A stretch of 64,000 nt of DNA, taken from positions 1 through 64,000 of the forward strand of contig CAMDLP010000007.1 in NCBI GenBank assembly GCA_945901795.1, read 5' to 3'. The notes beneath the pieces are model-generated. The model was not told the origin of the DNA and searched no databases. It was given only the letters and a program-made list of their open reading frames with translations. The position numbers and the translations under genes were made by a program. Position 1 is the first letter of the stretch; every line of letters begins with the position of its first letter. Below are positions 1 through 8,548 of the stretch, one piece after another. The DNA comes from Akkermansia muciniphila (GTDB taxonomy: Bacteria; Verrucomicrobiota; Verrucomicrobiia; Verrucomicrobiales; Akkermansiaceae).

Positions 1-111
1 GCCCTCCGCGAAGAAACCCAACGACTCGCCACCCTCTACACCCGCAAGCTCGCGGCGCTGGAGGCGTTGAAGAAGTCGCTGCTGCACCAGGCGTTCAGCG
101 GGGAGTTGTGA
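1..111 (+). CDS. hsdS: Type I restriction-modification specificity subunit HsdS, C-terminal fragment
   Basis: Reading frame 1 is open from the window edge to a TGA at 109-111 and gives 36 residues. They end in a lysine- and leucine-rich helix followed by the tail LLHQAFSGEL. That coiled-coil tail is typical of the conserved C-terminal repeat of HsdS, the subunit that recognises DNA and assembles with HsdM and HsdR. The start and both target-recognition domains lie upstream of the window. The assignment is supported by an EcoEI-type hsdR 1 kb downstream on the same strand. The piece is short, so confidence rests on the tail plus context. Confidence 0.75.
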   Translation, partial: ALREETQRLATLYTRKLAALEALKKSLLHQAFSGEL

Positions 112-135
112 ACGGAACTTGTCAGAAAGAGAGAT

Positions 136-240
136 GGTGACCTTATTGACAGAAATGACAAAGATGACCTTGCTGACGCTGTGGAACGTGTTGACGCCAT
201 TGACACAGTCAATTCAGTCATTCCTGTCAACATTGTCACC
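136..240. repeat. Imperfect inverted repeat rich in TTGAC/GTCAA between hsdS and the next gene
   Basis: The arms are 136-159 and 217-240 and match at 20 of 24 positions when one is reverse-complemented. A smaller nested palindrome ATTGAC-ACA-GTCAAT lies at 199-213. The units TGAC, TTGAC and GTCAA recur every 8-12 bp through the spacer. A related perfect repeat sits at 1049-1091, on the other side of the following gene. It could act as an RNA hairpin, an operator or a mobile mini-element; the sequence alone does not decide. Confidence 0.7.
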
Positions 241-281
241 CATCCCGTCAACAAAGCCCCCCAACCCAACCACGCCCCGCG

Positions 282-1043
282 ATGTCCGAGCTTTTTGACA
301 AACACGGCGGGTTCCGGAAGCTGCATTCGTTCACGCTGGCCACCCTCGTGCAGCTCGAAACCCTGCGGTTCTGCCGGCGTTTCCTGACGCACGACCACCG
401 CCAGACGCCCGAAAAATTCTACGACCCCAAAGGCCGCCAATACGACCAGATGACCCAGGCCGCCCGCAGCGGACGCCAGAACATCATCGAAGGCTCGGAA
501 CGCTCGTCCACCTCCAAGGACACCGAAATGAAACTCACCGACGTGGCCCGCGCCAGCCTCAGCGAGCTGCGCGGCGACTACGAGGTCTTCATCATCGACA
601 GCGGCGAGCTGCCGTGGTCCGTCCACTCGGAGGAAGCCCGCGCGGTGAACGCCATTTCCATCGACCCCGCGCCGTTCCAGGACGACATGGTCCACGAGTC
701 CGCCAAGCACGCGCTGGCGCAACGCCGGAAATACGCCCGCTGGCTGGATTCGCAGGACCCCGTGGTCGCCGCCAACGCGATGCTGCTGATCATCGGCCGG
801 GCCTTGAACATGCTGAAAAGCCAGATCGCCGCGCAAGGCAAGGCGTTCGAGGAAACCGGCGGTTTCAACGAACGCCTCACCACCCGCCGGCTCGAAGCCC
901 GCGAAGGCCAGCGCAACAATGCCGAGCCGTCCCCGCCCTGCCCGCAGTGCGCCCAACCCATGCGCCGCCGGAGATCCGCGAAAGGAGAGTTCTGGGGCTG
1001 CACAGGCTACCCGGCATGCAAAGGAACCAAGCCGCTAGAATGA
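282..1043 (+). CDS. Four-helix-bundle suffix-domain protein with C-terminal zinc ribbon, inside the type I RM locus
   Basis: This 253-residue protein resembles the four-helix-bundle family first seen in rRNA intervening sequences (S23-like). Residues 15-110 are helical, including a QAARSGRQNIIEGS segment, and a longer suffix region runs to about 205. The C-terminus carries C220-x2-C223 and C240-x5-C246 with CTGYPAC, like the topoisomerase I C4 zinc ribbon. The zinc ribbon suggests nucleic-acid binding; the four-helix part has no proven activity. It lies 170 bp after hsdS and 68 bp before hsdR on the same strand, so co-transcription is likely. No Shine-Dalgarno sequence precedes the ATG. A role in modulating restriction is inference from position only. 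Confidence 0.75.
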   Translation: MSELFDKHGGFRKLHSFTLATLVQLETLRFCRRFLTHDHRQTPEKFYDPKGRQYDQMTQAARSGRQNIIEGSERSSTSKDTEMKLTDVARASLSELRGDYEVFIIDSGELPWSVHSEEARAVNAISIDPAPFQDDMVHESAKHALAQRRKYARWLDSQDPVVAANAMLLIIGRALNMLKSQIAAQGKAFEETGGFNERLTTRRLEAREGQRNNAEPSPPCPQCAQPMRRRRSAKGEFWGCTGYPACKGTKPLE

Positions 1044-1048
1044 CCGCA

Positions 1049-1091
1049 TTGACGTTGTTGACCTCATGGTCAACGCCGTCAACAACGTCAA
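1049..1091. repeat. Perfect 14-bp inverted repeat in the spacer before hsdR
   Basis: TTGACGTTGTTGAC at 1049-1062 is exactly reverse-complemented by GTCAACAACGTCAA at 1078-1091, with a 15-nt loop. The element begins six bases after the previous stop codon and ends 20 bases before the hsdR ATG, so a transcript could fold it immediately upstream of hsdR translation. It shares TTGAC/GTCAA units with the repeat at 136-240. It has no U-tract, so it is not a standard terminator. Confidence 0.8.
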
Positions 1092-1111
1092 TAAAGTCAC
1101 CACCCCACCCC

Positions 1112-3490
1112 ATGAACGAAGCCGAAACCCGAGCCGAGCACATCGATCCCGCGCTAACCGCCGCTGGCTGGGGAGTCATCGAAGGCAGTCGCATCCGCCG
1201 CGAGCATCCGATCACGCTGGGCCGCATCGAAGGCCACGGGAAACGCGGCAAGGCTCTATCAGCGGACTACGTGCTGGAATACCGGAACACGAAACTCGCG
1301 GTAGTGGAGGCGAAGGCCTGGGACGTGGCGCTCACGGAAGGCGTGGCGCAGGCGAAGAACTATGCGGGCAAGCTTTCCATCCGTTTCACCTACGCCACGA
1401 ACGGGCAGGGGATCTACGGGATCGACATGGAAGCAGGCAAAGAGGGCGATATTTCCGGCTATCCGACACCGGACGAGCTGTGGGCGCTGACCTTCGCCAA
1501 GGCGAACGCGTGGCGGGATCGTTTCGCCGCCGTGCCCTTCGAAGATCGCGGCGGTTATTTCCAGCCGCGCTACTACCAGGACGTGGCGATCACCCGCGTG
1601 ATGGAAGCCATCGCGGAGGACCGGCAGCGCATCCTGCTCACACTGGCCACCGGCACGGGCAAGACGTTCATCGCGTTTCAGATCGCGTGGAAGCTTTTCC
1701 ACAGCCGTTGGAACCTGAGCCGCGAGGCCGCCCGCCGCCCGCGCATCCTTTTTCTGGCGGACCGGAACATTCTGGCGAATCAGGCCTTCAACGCGTTCTC
1801 GGCTTTTCCCGAGGACGCGCTGGTCCGCATCGAACCGGGCGACATCCGCAAGAAGGGCAAGGTGCCGAAGAACGGCAGCCTGTTTTTCACCATCTTCCAG
1901 ACGTTCATGTCCGGCCCGCCGAAGGATGGCGAGCCGTCACCTTACTTCGGGGAATACCCGGAGGACTTTTTTGACTTCATTGTCATTGATGAATGCCACC
2001 GCGGCGGCGCGAATGACGAGAGTAACTGGCGCGGCATTTTGGATTATTTCACGCCTGCCGTGCAGCTCGGCCTCACGGCGACACCGAAGCGGAAAGACAA
2101 CGTGGACACCTACGCCTACTTCGGCGAGCCGGTGTATTGCTACTCGCTCAAGGACGGCATCAATGACGGTTTCCTCACGCCCTTCAAGGTGAAGCAGATT
2201 TCCACGACCATCGATTACTACACCTACACCTCGGACGACACGGTGGTGGAGGGGGAGATCGAGGCGGGCAAGGTTTACGAGGAAGCGGACTTCAACAAGA
2301 ACATCCAAATCCGCGAGCGCGAGAAGAAGCGGGTGGAGATCTTCATGAGCCAGATCAACCAAAACGAGAAGACCCTCGTTTTCTGCGCCACCCAGGATCA
2401 CGCACGGATCGTGCGCGACATGATCAACCAGATGAAGACCAGCAAGGACCCGAACTATTGCCAACGGGTCACCGCCAACGACGGCGCGCTCGGCGAGCAG
2501 CACCTCCGGGATTTCCAGGACAACGAGAAGAGCATCCCAACGATCCTGACCACCTCTCAGAAACTCTCCACCGGAGTGGACGCCCGCAACGTGCGCAACA
2601 TCGTGCTGATGCGCCCGGTGAACTCGATGATCGAGTTCAAACAGATCATCGGCCGCGGCACCCGGCTCTACGACGGCAAGGACTACTTCACGGTTTATGA
2701 CTTCGTGAAGGCGCACCTTCATTTCGCCGATCCGGAATGGGACGGCGAGCCGCTGGAAGAGGAAGACTGCCCGAAATGCGGCAACCGTCCCTGCACCTGC
2801 GAGGTGAAGCCGCGGCCTCCTTGCGAAGCCTGCGGCAAGAAACCGTGCGAGTGCCCCAAGGAATCCTGCGAGGCCTGCGGCAAGGTCCAATGCACCTGCG
2901 AGAAACGGAAGAAAGCCAAAGTGAAACTGGCCGACGGCAAGGAGCGCAACATCCAGCACATGATGATGACCACCTTCTGGCATCCGGACGGCACGCCGAT
3001 GTCCTCCGAGCAGTTCATGGACATGCTCTTCGGCAAGCTGCCGGATTTCTTCGCCAACGAAGACGAACTCCGCGAGCTATGGAGCGTGCCGGACACCCGC
3101 GCCAAGCTGCTTGCCGGCCTCGATGAAAAAGGATTCGGCAACGACCAACTCGCGGAGATGCAAAAGGTCATCGACGCCGAGAACAGCGATCTTTTCGACG
3201 TGCTCGCCCACGTGGCCTACGCCCTGCCGACGCTCAGCCGCGATCAACGGGCGGCGAAAGCGAAGGTGGAGATCAGCACGCACTTCAACAGCAAGCAGCA
3301 GGTGTTTCTCGATTTCGTGCTGTCCCACTATGTCAGCGTGGGCGTGGAGGAACTGGAGCAAGCGAAATTGGCCCCGCTGCTCAAGCTCCGCTACCACAAC
3401 TCGATCAACGACGCCGTGGCCGATCTGGGAGAGGACATCGGCGAGGCGTTCACCGGGTTTCAGAAATACCTGTATCAAGGCGTGGCGTAA
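1112..3490 (+). CDS. hsdR: Type I restriction enzyme R subunit, EcoEI/EcoAI type
   Basis: This is the motor and nuclease subunit that translocates DNA and cuts it when the HsdS site is unmethylated. The start is placed at ATG 1112; the frame is open upstream but overlaps the preceding gene. At 792 residues it matches the short type IB R subunits. The nuclease motif is D52 with E66-x-K68. Helicase motifs follow: TGTGKT at 180-185, DECH at 293-296, then LGLTATPKR and a C-terminal helicase lobe ending near IIGRGTRLYDGKDY. After about residue 620 comes the EcoEI R C-terminal domain. Odd feature: residues 553-596 hold three tandem units of the form C-x2-CG-x3-C-x-C between helicase and C-terminal domain. 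hsdM is outside the window. Confidence 0.93.
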   Translation: MNEAETRAEHIDPALTAAGWGVIEGSRIRREHPITLGRIEGHGKRGKALSADYVLEYRNTKLAVVEAKAWDVALTEGVAQAKNYAGKLSIRFTYATNGQGIYGIDMEAGKEGDISGYPTPDELWALTFAKANAWRDRFAAVPFEDRGGYFQPRYYQDVAITRVMEAIAEDRQRILLTLATGTGKTFIAFQIAWKLFHSRWNLSREAARRPRILFLADRNILANQAFNAFSAFPEDALVRIEPGDIRKKGKVPKNGSLFFTIFQTFMSGPPKDGEPSPYFGEYPEDFFDFIVIDECHRGGANDESNWRGILDYFTPAVQLGLTATPKRKDNVDTYAYFGEPVYCYSLKDGINDGFLTPFKVKQISTTIDYYTYTSDDTVVEGEIEAGKVYEEADFNKNIQIREREKKRVEIFMSQINQNEKTLVFCATQDHARIVRDMINQMKTSKDPNYCQRVTANDGALGEQHLRDFQDNEKSIPTILTTSQKLSTGVDARNVRNIVLMRPVNSMIEFKQIIGRGTRLYDGKDYFTVYDFVKAHLHFADPEWDGEPLEEEDCPKCGNRPCTCEVKPRPPCEACGKKPCECPKESCEACGKVQCTCEKRKKAKVKLADGKERNIQHMMMTTFWHPDGTPMSSEQFMDMLFGKLPDFFANEDELRELWSVPDTRAKLLAGLDEKGFGNDQLAEMQKVIDAENSDLFDVLAHVAYALPTLSRDQRAAKAKVEISTHFNSKQQVFLDFVLSHYVSVGVEELEQAKLAPLLKLRYHNSINDAVADLGEDIGEAFTGFQKYLYQGVA

Positions 3491-3563
3491 CCAAACCCTG
3501 GTTGATTTCTTCATCATTAAGCGAGGTTTCCGGGGTGAGGGTGGAATGCCCCCGCGCCTTAGG

Positions 3564-4637
3564 TCAAAGCCCCGCTTCGGCGAGGCGCTCGTCCATCTCG
3601 GTCTTCTGGAGCTCGTTGGTGAACTCGGTGAGGTCGCCGGCGAGGACGCCTGCCAAGTTGTGCGAGGTGAAGCCGATGCGGTGGTCGGTGATGCGGCTTT
3701 GCGGGAAATTGTAGGTGCGGATTTTTTCCGAGCGGTCGCCGGAGCCGATGAGCGAGCGGCGGTGGCTGGAGTAGGCTTCCTGTTGGTCGCGGAGTTTTTG
3801 TTCGTAGAGTTTGGAGCGCAGGATTTGGAGCGCCATTTCCTTGTTCTTGATCTGCGAGCGGCCGTCTTCGCAACGGACGTAAAGCCCGGTGGGAAGGTGG
3901 AAAATCTGCACGGCGGATTCGGTGCGGTTGACGTGCTGGCCGCCCGCTCCGCCGGCGCGGCAGACTTCGATGCGGAGGTCTTCGGGGCGTAGCTCGACAT
4001 CGACTTCCTCGGCCTCCGGCAAGACGGCGACGGTGACGGTGGAGGTGTGGACGCGGCCCTGTGTTTCGGTGGCCGGCACGCGCTGGACGCGGTGGACGCC
4101 GGATTCGTATTTCAAATAACGGAACACTTCCTGGCCGGTGACTTTGAGGATGACTTCCTTGAAGCCGCCGACTTCGGAAGGACTACTTTCGAGGTGCTCG
4201 CATTTCCAACCGCGGAGGTCGGAGTAGCGCTGATACATCCGCATCAGTTCGGCGGCGAAGAGCGAGGCCTCGTCGCCGCCAGCTCCGGCGCGGATTTCTA
4301 TCAGTGCGTCGCGGTCCTCGTTGGGATCGGCGGGGAGGAGGGCGTATTGGAGCTCGGTGGCGAGCTTTTCGATTTCCAGTTCCAGTCCGGGGATTTCCTC
4401 GGCGGCCATCGCGGAGAACTCGGGGTCGTCGGACTTGGCGAGTTCTTGGTTGTCGGTTAGGTGGCGTTTGGCGGCTTCGAGCTTGTCCCAGAGTTCGAGG
4501 GTCTGCTTGAGCTTGCCGTGCTCACGGAGGATCTCGGTGGCGCGCTTGGGATCGGCGAAAAGTTCGGGATCGCCCACCGCTTCCTCCAGCTCGGAGAAGC
4601 GGTCGCGGCGTTTGGCGATGAGTGAGGAGTAATCCAC
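3564..4637 (-). CDS. prfA: Peptide chain release factor 1
   Basis: RF1 reads UAA and UAG stop codons and triggers peptide release on the ribosome. The 357-residue length is standard. The anticodon-like P-A-T tripeptide at 188-190 marks RF1 rather than RF2, which carries SPF. The catalytic GGQ is at 232-234, and the RF1-typical GSGDRSEKIRTYNFPQ follows. The gene lies 53 bp after rng on the same strand and converges on hsdR. prmC, the usual partner that methylates the GGQ glutamine, is not adjacent. Confidence 0.97.
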   Translation of the reverse strand: MDYSSLIAKRRDRFSELEEAVGDPELFADPKRATEILREHGKLKQTLELWDKLEAAKRHLTDNQELAKSDDPEFSAMAAEEIPGLELEIEKLATELQYALLPADPNEDRDALIEIRAGAGGDEASLFAAELMRMYQRYSDLRGWKCEHLESSPSEVGGFKEVILKVTGQEVFRYLKYESGVHRVQRVPATETQGRVHTSTVTVAVLPEAEEVDVELRPEDLRIEVCRAGGAGGQHVNRTESAVQIFHLPTGLYVRCEDGRSQIKNKEMALQILRSKLYEQKLRDQQEAYSSHRRSLIGSGDRSEKIRTYNFPQSRITDHRIGFTSHNLAGVLAGDLTEFTNELQKTEMDERLAEAGL

Positions 4638-4658
4638 GAAAGCTGGTAGATTGGATGC

Positions 4659-4677
4659 CCCGACTGAGACAGTCGGG
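4659..4677. repeat. Hairpin repeat of the TGTCCCG(A/G)CTG family between rng and prfA
   Basis: CCCGACTG and CAGTCGGG form an 8-bp perfect stem with a 3-nt loop. On the minus strand the unit begins TGTCCCG eleven bases after the rng stop codon. A second copy, in the same orientation relative to its upstream gene, follows guaA at 38704-38724. The copies differ by a compensated A-T to G-C pair, so the stem is preserved. No U-tract follows, so it is not a classical terminator. Confidence 0.7.
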
Positions 4678-4690
4678 ACACTTTGGGATT

Positions 4691-6280
4691 TCAGCTCTGG
4701 TCGATGGTCTTCTCGGTGGCGGCGTCGATGATGAGGAATTTCTCGCGGTTCATGGTCGGATCTGAGCGGAAGATGAGACGGCCGGAATGCGAGCGCTCGA
4801 GCTCGACGAGGAGCTTGGCGTCATCGCTCTTGAAACGATTGAGGACGTCGCTGTTCACGATGACGATGATGTCGCCGACGGTGTCGTGGCGTTTCTGAAT
4901 GACGGTGTGCAAGCGGCGCTGGATCTCGATGGACATGGTCATCGGGGTTTTGACGCGGGCGCGGCCCTGGCAATACGGGCAGGGCTCGTACATCGAATCC
5001 CGCAGCGATTCGTTGAGGCGCTGGCGGGTCATTTCCATCAGGCCGACCGGAGAAATCTGGAGCACCTGGGTCTTGGCCTTGTCTTTCTTGAGGCGCTCCT
5101 TGATGGCCTTGTAAACCGTCTGCTGGTCCTTGCGGTGGCGCATGTCGATGAGGTCGATGACGACCAGTCCGCCGATGTTGCGGAGGCGGAGTTGGCGGGC
5201 GACTTCGACGGCGGCCTCGACGTTAGTTTCGAGGATCATCTTGTCCACGTCCTTGGAGCCGCGGTTGCGGCCGGTGTTGACGTCGATGGCGATGAGAGCC
5301 TCGGTTTCATCGATGACGATATAGCCGCCGCAGGGCAGCCAGACTTGGCGGGAGAAAGCCTCGTCGATCTGTTTCTGGATGTTGATGCGCTCGAAGATCG
5401 GCTGGCCGGCGACGGGTGGCATGAAATGGATGCGGCGTTTGGCACGGCGGGAAATTTTCCCGGCGATTTCCCGGATCATCTCAGTGGTCTCCGCGTCGTC
5501 GCACATGACCTGGTCGATTTCCTCGGTGAGGAAATCGCGGGCGGTGCGCTCGATCAGGCCGGGCTCTTGGAAGATGCAGGCGGGAGCGGCGTTGTTAGCG
5601 CGGCGGGCTTCGATCTCATCCCACTGTTCGAGAAGCATGTGAAGGTCGCGGACGAGGTGGCGGCGGCGGATGCCACTTGCGGCGGTGCGCATGATAATGC
5701 CCATGCCCTCGGGAACCTGGAGTTTCTGGGTGATGATGCGGAGGCGCTGGCGTTCCTTGGGGTCCTCGATCTTGCGGGAGATGCCGAACTGCTCGGTGAA
5801 GGGCATCAGGACGAGGTAACGTCCGGCGAGCGAGATGTTGGTGGTGACACGCGGACCTTTGGTGCCGATAGGGCCCTTGGAAACCTGGATGACGATTTCC
5901 GAACCGATCGGATAGATGTCGGGGATGTCCTTGGAGCTGATTTTTTTCTGCTGCTTCCGTTTGCCTTCGCGCTGGATTTCCTCGAGGCCTGCGTCGAGTG
6001 CGGCGGGGATGGCGTCCCAGAAGTGAAGGAAGGCGTTCTTGTCGAGGCCGATGTCCACGAACATCGCCTTGAGGCCGCCCTCGATGTTTTTGACGCGGCC
6101 CTTGAAGATGCCGCCGACGATGTTCTGGTCGCCCTCGCGCTCGACGGTGTATTCCTCGAGCACGCCGTCCTCGAGGAGTGCGACGCGGCGTTCAAGTTTC
6201 TCGATGTTGACGATGATGCTGTTACCACGGGCCGGGTTGGGTTTTCCGATGCCGAGGAGTCTTTTAATATGTTGGATCAT
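4691..6280 (-). CDS. rng: Ribonuclease E/G family endoribonuclease, RNase G size
   Basis: This endonuclease cleaves single-stranded, A/U-rich RNA during mRNA decay and rRNA 5' maturation. Its 529 residues cover only the catalytic core and lack the long C-terminal scaffold of RNase E. The S1-like region is near 45-160, with a lysine-rich insertion about residues 106-118. Magnesium-binding [13 protein letters not shown] D333 (AIDVNTGR) and D376 (VVIDLIDM). The zinc-link is CPYC with cysteines 434 and 437. It follows mrdA in the mre cluster with a 50-bp gap, an order known from several bacterial phyla. Confidence 0.95.
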   Translation of the reverse strand: MIQHIKRLLGIGKPNPARGNSIIVNIEKLERRVALLEDGVLEEYTVEREGDQNIVGGIFKGRVKNIEGGLKAMFVDIGLDKNAFLHFWDAIPAALDAGLEEIQREGKRKQQKKISSKDIPDIYPIGSEIVIQVSKGPIGTKGPRVTTNISLAGRYLVLMPFTEQFGISRKIEDPKERQRLRIITQKLQVPEGMGIIMRTAASGIRRRHLVRDLHMLLEQWDEIEARRANNAAPACIFQEPGLIERTARDFLTEEIDQVMCDDAETTEMIREIAGKISRRAKRRIHFMPPVAGQPIFERINIQKQIDEAFSRQVWLPCGGYIVIDETEALIAIDVNTGRNRGSKDVDKMILETNVEAAVEVARQLRLRNIGGLVVIDLIDMRHRKDQQTVYKAIKERLKKDKAKTQVLQISPVGLMEMTRQRLNESLRDSMYEPCPYCQGRARVKTPMTMSIEIQRRLHTVIQKRHDTVGDIIVIVNSDVLNRFKSDDAKLLVELERSHSGRLIFRSDPTMNREKFLIIDAATEKTIDQS

Positions 6281-6330
6281 TTTGATGGGAGTTTATTGGT
6301 TAGGGAAGCTGTTGTTTTGTTTTGGGGAAA

Positions 6331-8544
6331 TCAGGGTTCCGTGACGGGGATGGCTTTGGGGATGACCGATCCCTCGGCATCCACCTCGGGGGTGATGGTC
6401 GGGGTGGGGGTTACGGTGGTGGAGGGAGGGGGTAGGATGGCGGAGACGACCTCGCCGGCTTCCTCGCCGGTCTCGCCTTCGGGTTCTTCCGCGGGGGTAG
6501 CCGGATCAGTCGCGACGGTTGCGGGTGTGGGCATGACCGCGCCGGCTTCGACGGCGGCGATCATTTCCGGAGAGATCTCGATGGTCTTCTCGATGCGGTC
6601 GGTGTTTCCGAGGGCCTTGGCCAAGGGCTTGAGCGGGAGCTTCACGCCCTTGTCGCGGGCGAAAAGACCTCGATAGACGAGGTTGACCAGCGGGCCGCAA
6701 ACGCCGCCGCCGGAGCCGCCGTTCTGGACGAGGATGCAGATGGCGTATTTCGGGTTGTCGTAGGGCGCGAAGCTCATGACCCACGAGTTGTTGGATTTTT
6801 TGCCGTTGTCGGAAGTCTGAGCGGTGCCGCTCTTGGAGGCGACGACAATGTTCGTTAGCTTGGCTTTCCCCGAGGTTCCTCCGGGGTCGTTGGTGGACAT
6901 CCGCATGCCTTTGCGGATGAGCTCGATGTCGCTCGGCTTGATGCCCGACTGGGTGAGATCGATTTCAAGCTTGGGGACGTCCGGGATGAGGGTTTTCCCG
7001 TCTTCGCTCACCGACTGCTTCACAATCCGGGGCTTGTAGTATTTGCCGCCATTAGCGACGCAGGCGGCGACGGCGCACATTTGAAGGGGGGTGGCGAGGG
7101 TGTCTCCCTGGCCGATGGAGAGGAAGGCTGTGAGGGCCGGGGTCATAGCCAGGGAAGGATTGGCGCTGCGCCATGCGCGGCTTCCGGGCAGGATGCCGGG
7201 GTCTTCCTTGGGCAGCTCGATGCCGGTGCGCTTGCCAATGCCGACGATCTGGCAGCCCTCGACCATCGCCTTCCAGCCGATGGTGTTCGCGAGCTTGTTG
7301 AAGTAGGGGTTGCAGGAATGCTGGATCGCTTCGGCTAGATCCTGGCCGCCGTGGCTGCCTTTGTGGAGGTTCCAGATCCAGCAGCCGACGTTTTTGTTGC
7401 CGTAGGTGACGTAGCCGTCGCAGGTGTAATTGCGGGTGGCGTTCCCTGCCAGGGCTCCGGCGATGGCGGTGGGGATCTTCATGGTGGAGCCGGGAGTGAA
7501 CTCGGAAATCGCGCGGTTGGTGAACGGGGCGAGCTGCATGTTGGCCCGATAGGCGTCCCAGTTCTTTTGGGAAATGCTGGGGATGAAGTCGTTGGGGTTG
7601 TAGTCGGGCACGGAGGCCATGGCGAGGACTTCGCCGGTGTTGACGTCCATCACGACGCCAGCGGAGCGGCCTGCCAGGCGCAGGGTGTTTTCCAACAGAT
7701 ACTGGGCACGGGCGTCGATGGTGAGCCGGAGTTTGGCGCCGATGCCGGGCTTGGTGTAGTCGGACATCCGGATGGTGCGGCCTTTTTCGTCCTTCACGAT
7801 GGTTTTCTGTCCTTCCGGTCCGCGGAGGGTTTCATCCATGGACGCTTCCACGCCGGCGATGCCTTTTTCATCGCCGATGTAGTGGTTGAATTGGCGGGTG
7901 GCGCTTTCCGGGACGTCGCCTTTTTCCCACTGTTTTAAATAGCCGAGGACGTGGCTGGCGAGGGCACCATACGGATAGTGACGCTGCGGACGGATGCTCG
8001 GATAGACTCCGGGCAGTTCGAGGTTGTGCTCCGCGAATTTGGAGAACTCCTCGTAGGTGAGATCGGAGCGGTAGCTGAAGGGGATGAGGCCGCCGTGGGT
8101 GAGGAAGTGGGTGCGGAGGTCGCCGGCTTTGTAGGGCCGGGCGAGGTTGAGGCGCGGGTCTCCGAGCACGCGGACGGGGCCGTCCCGGACGATGGCGACG
8201 ATGTCTTTTTCCGAGCGCTTGCGGGGCAGGCCGTCTTCCTTGGTCAGGCGCTGGATGGTGGGGTCCTCGACGTGTTGTGATAGATACGCCTGGCGGATTT
8301 CATCGAGGTTGAAGGAGACCTCGTAGTTGCGGAGGTTGCGGGCGAGGGTGATGCCGTTGCGGTCGGTGATCTCGCCGCGGATGCCGGGCTCGCGGACGGT
8401 GACGGTGCGGTTGCCGGGCACCAGCTGGAGGAAATCGTCTCGGCGGACGATCTGGAATTCATACAGGCGGGAAAGCAGCACGCCGAAGGCGACGAGCACG
8501 AGGGTCGTCAGCAGATAGAGCCGGAATCGGTAGCGAGGTTCCAT
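6331..8544 (-). CDS. mrdA: Penicillin-binding protein 2, elongasome transpeptidase
   Basis: PBP2 cross-links peptidoglycan during lateral wall growth together with MreBCD. One membrane helix at residues 9-28 anchors a periplasmic protein of 737 residues. The PBP dimerisation domain comes first, then the transpeptidase with STMK at 353-356 (catalytic Ser353), SCN at 410-412 and KSGT at 571-574. The last ~80 residues are rich in Pro, Thr, Glu and Val and probably disordered, longer than in E. coli PBP2. The gene starts 4 bp after mreD. The usual glycosyltransferase partner rodA is not next to it. Confidence 0.96.
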   Translation of the reverse strand: MEPRYRFRLYLLTTLVLVAFGVLLSRLYEFQIVRRDDFLQLVPGNRTVTVREPGIRGEITDRNGITLARNLRNYEVSFNLDEIRQAYLSQHVEDPTIQRLTKEDGLPRKRSEKDIVAIVRDGPVRVLGDPRLNLARPYKAGDLRTHFLTHGGLIPFSYRSDLTYEEFSKFAEHNLELPGVYPSIRPQRHYPYGALASHVLGYLKQWEKGDVPESATRQFNHYIGDEKGIAGVEASMDETLRGPEGQKTIVKDEKGRTIRMSDYTKPGIGAKLRLTIDARAQYLLENTLRLAGRSAGVVMDVNTGEVLAMASVPDYNPNDFIPSISQKNWDAYRANMQLAPFTNRAISEFTPGSTMKIPTAIAGALAGNATRNYTCDGYVTYGNKNVGCWIWNLHKGSHGGQDLAEAIQHSCNPYFNKLANTIGWKAMVEGCQIVGIGKRTGIELPKEDPGILPGSRAWRSANPSLAMTPALTAFLSIGQGDTLATPLQMCAVAACVANGGKYYKPRIVKQSVSEDGKTLIPDVPKLEIDLTQSGIKPSDIELIRKGMRMSTNDPGGTSGKAKLTNIVVASKSGTAQTSDNGKKSNNSWVMSFAPYDNPKYAICILVQNGGSGGGVCGPLVNLVYRGLFARDKGVKLPLKPLAKALGNTDRIEKTIEISPEMIAAVEAGAVMPTPATVATDPATPAEEPEGETGEEAGEVVSAILPPPSTTVTPTPTITPEVDAEGSVIPKAIPVTEP

Positions 8545-8548
8545 GGCT

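Noticed and set aside
1-3490. A complete mobile defence island at the left edge
   Set aside because: Only the type I locus is visible. No integrase, transposase, attachment-site repeat or tRNA borders it on the right; prfA follows directly.
4787-6676. A 629-codon plus-strand open frame opposite rng and mrdA
   Set aside because: It is the antisense shadow of two clear genes in high-GC DNA. Its translation is repetitive in Asp, Ala, Val and Gly and has no recognisable domain. The same holds for other long opposite-strand frames (36-956, 1937-2983, 14381-15454, 51763-53268, 57102-58223).
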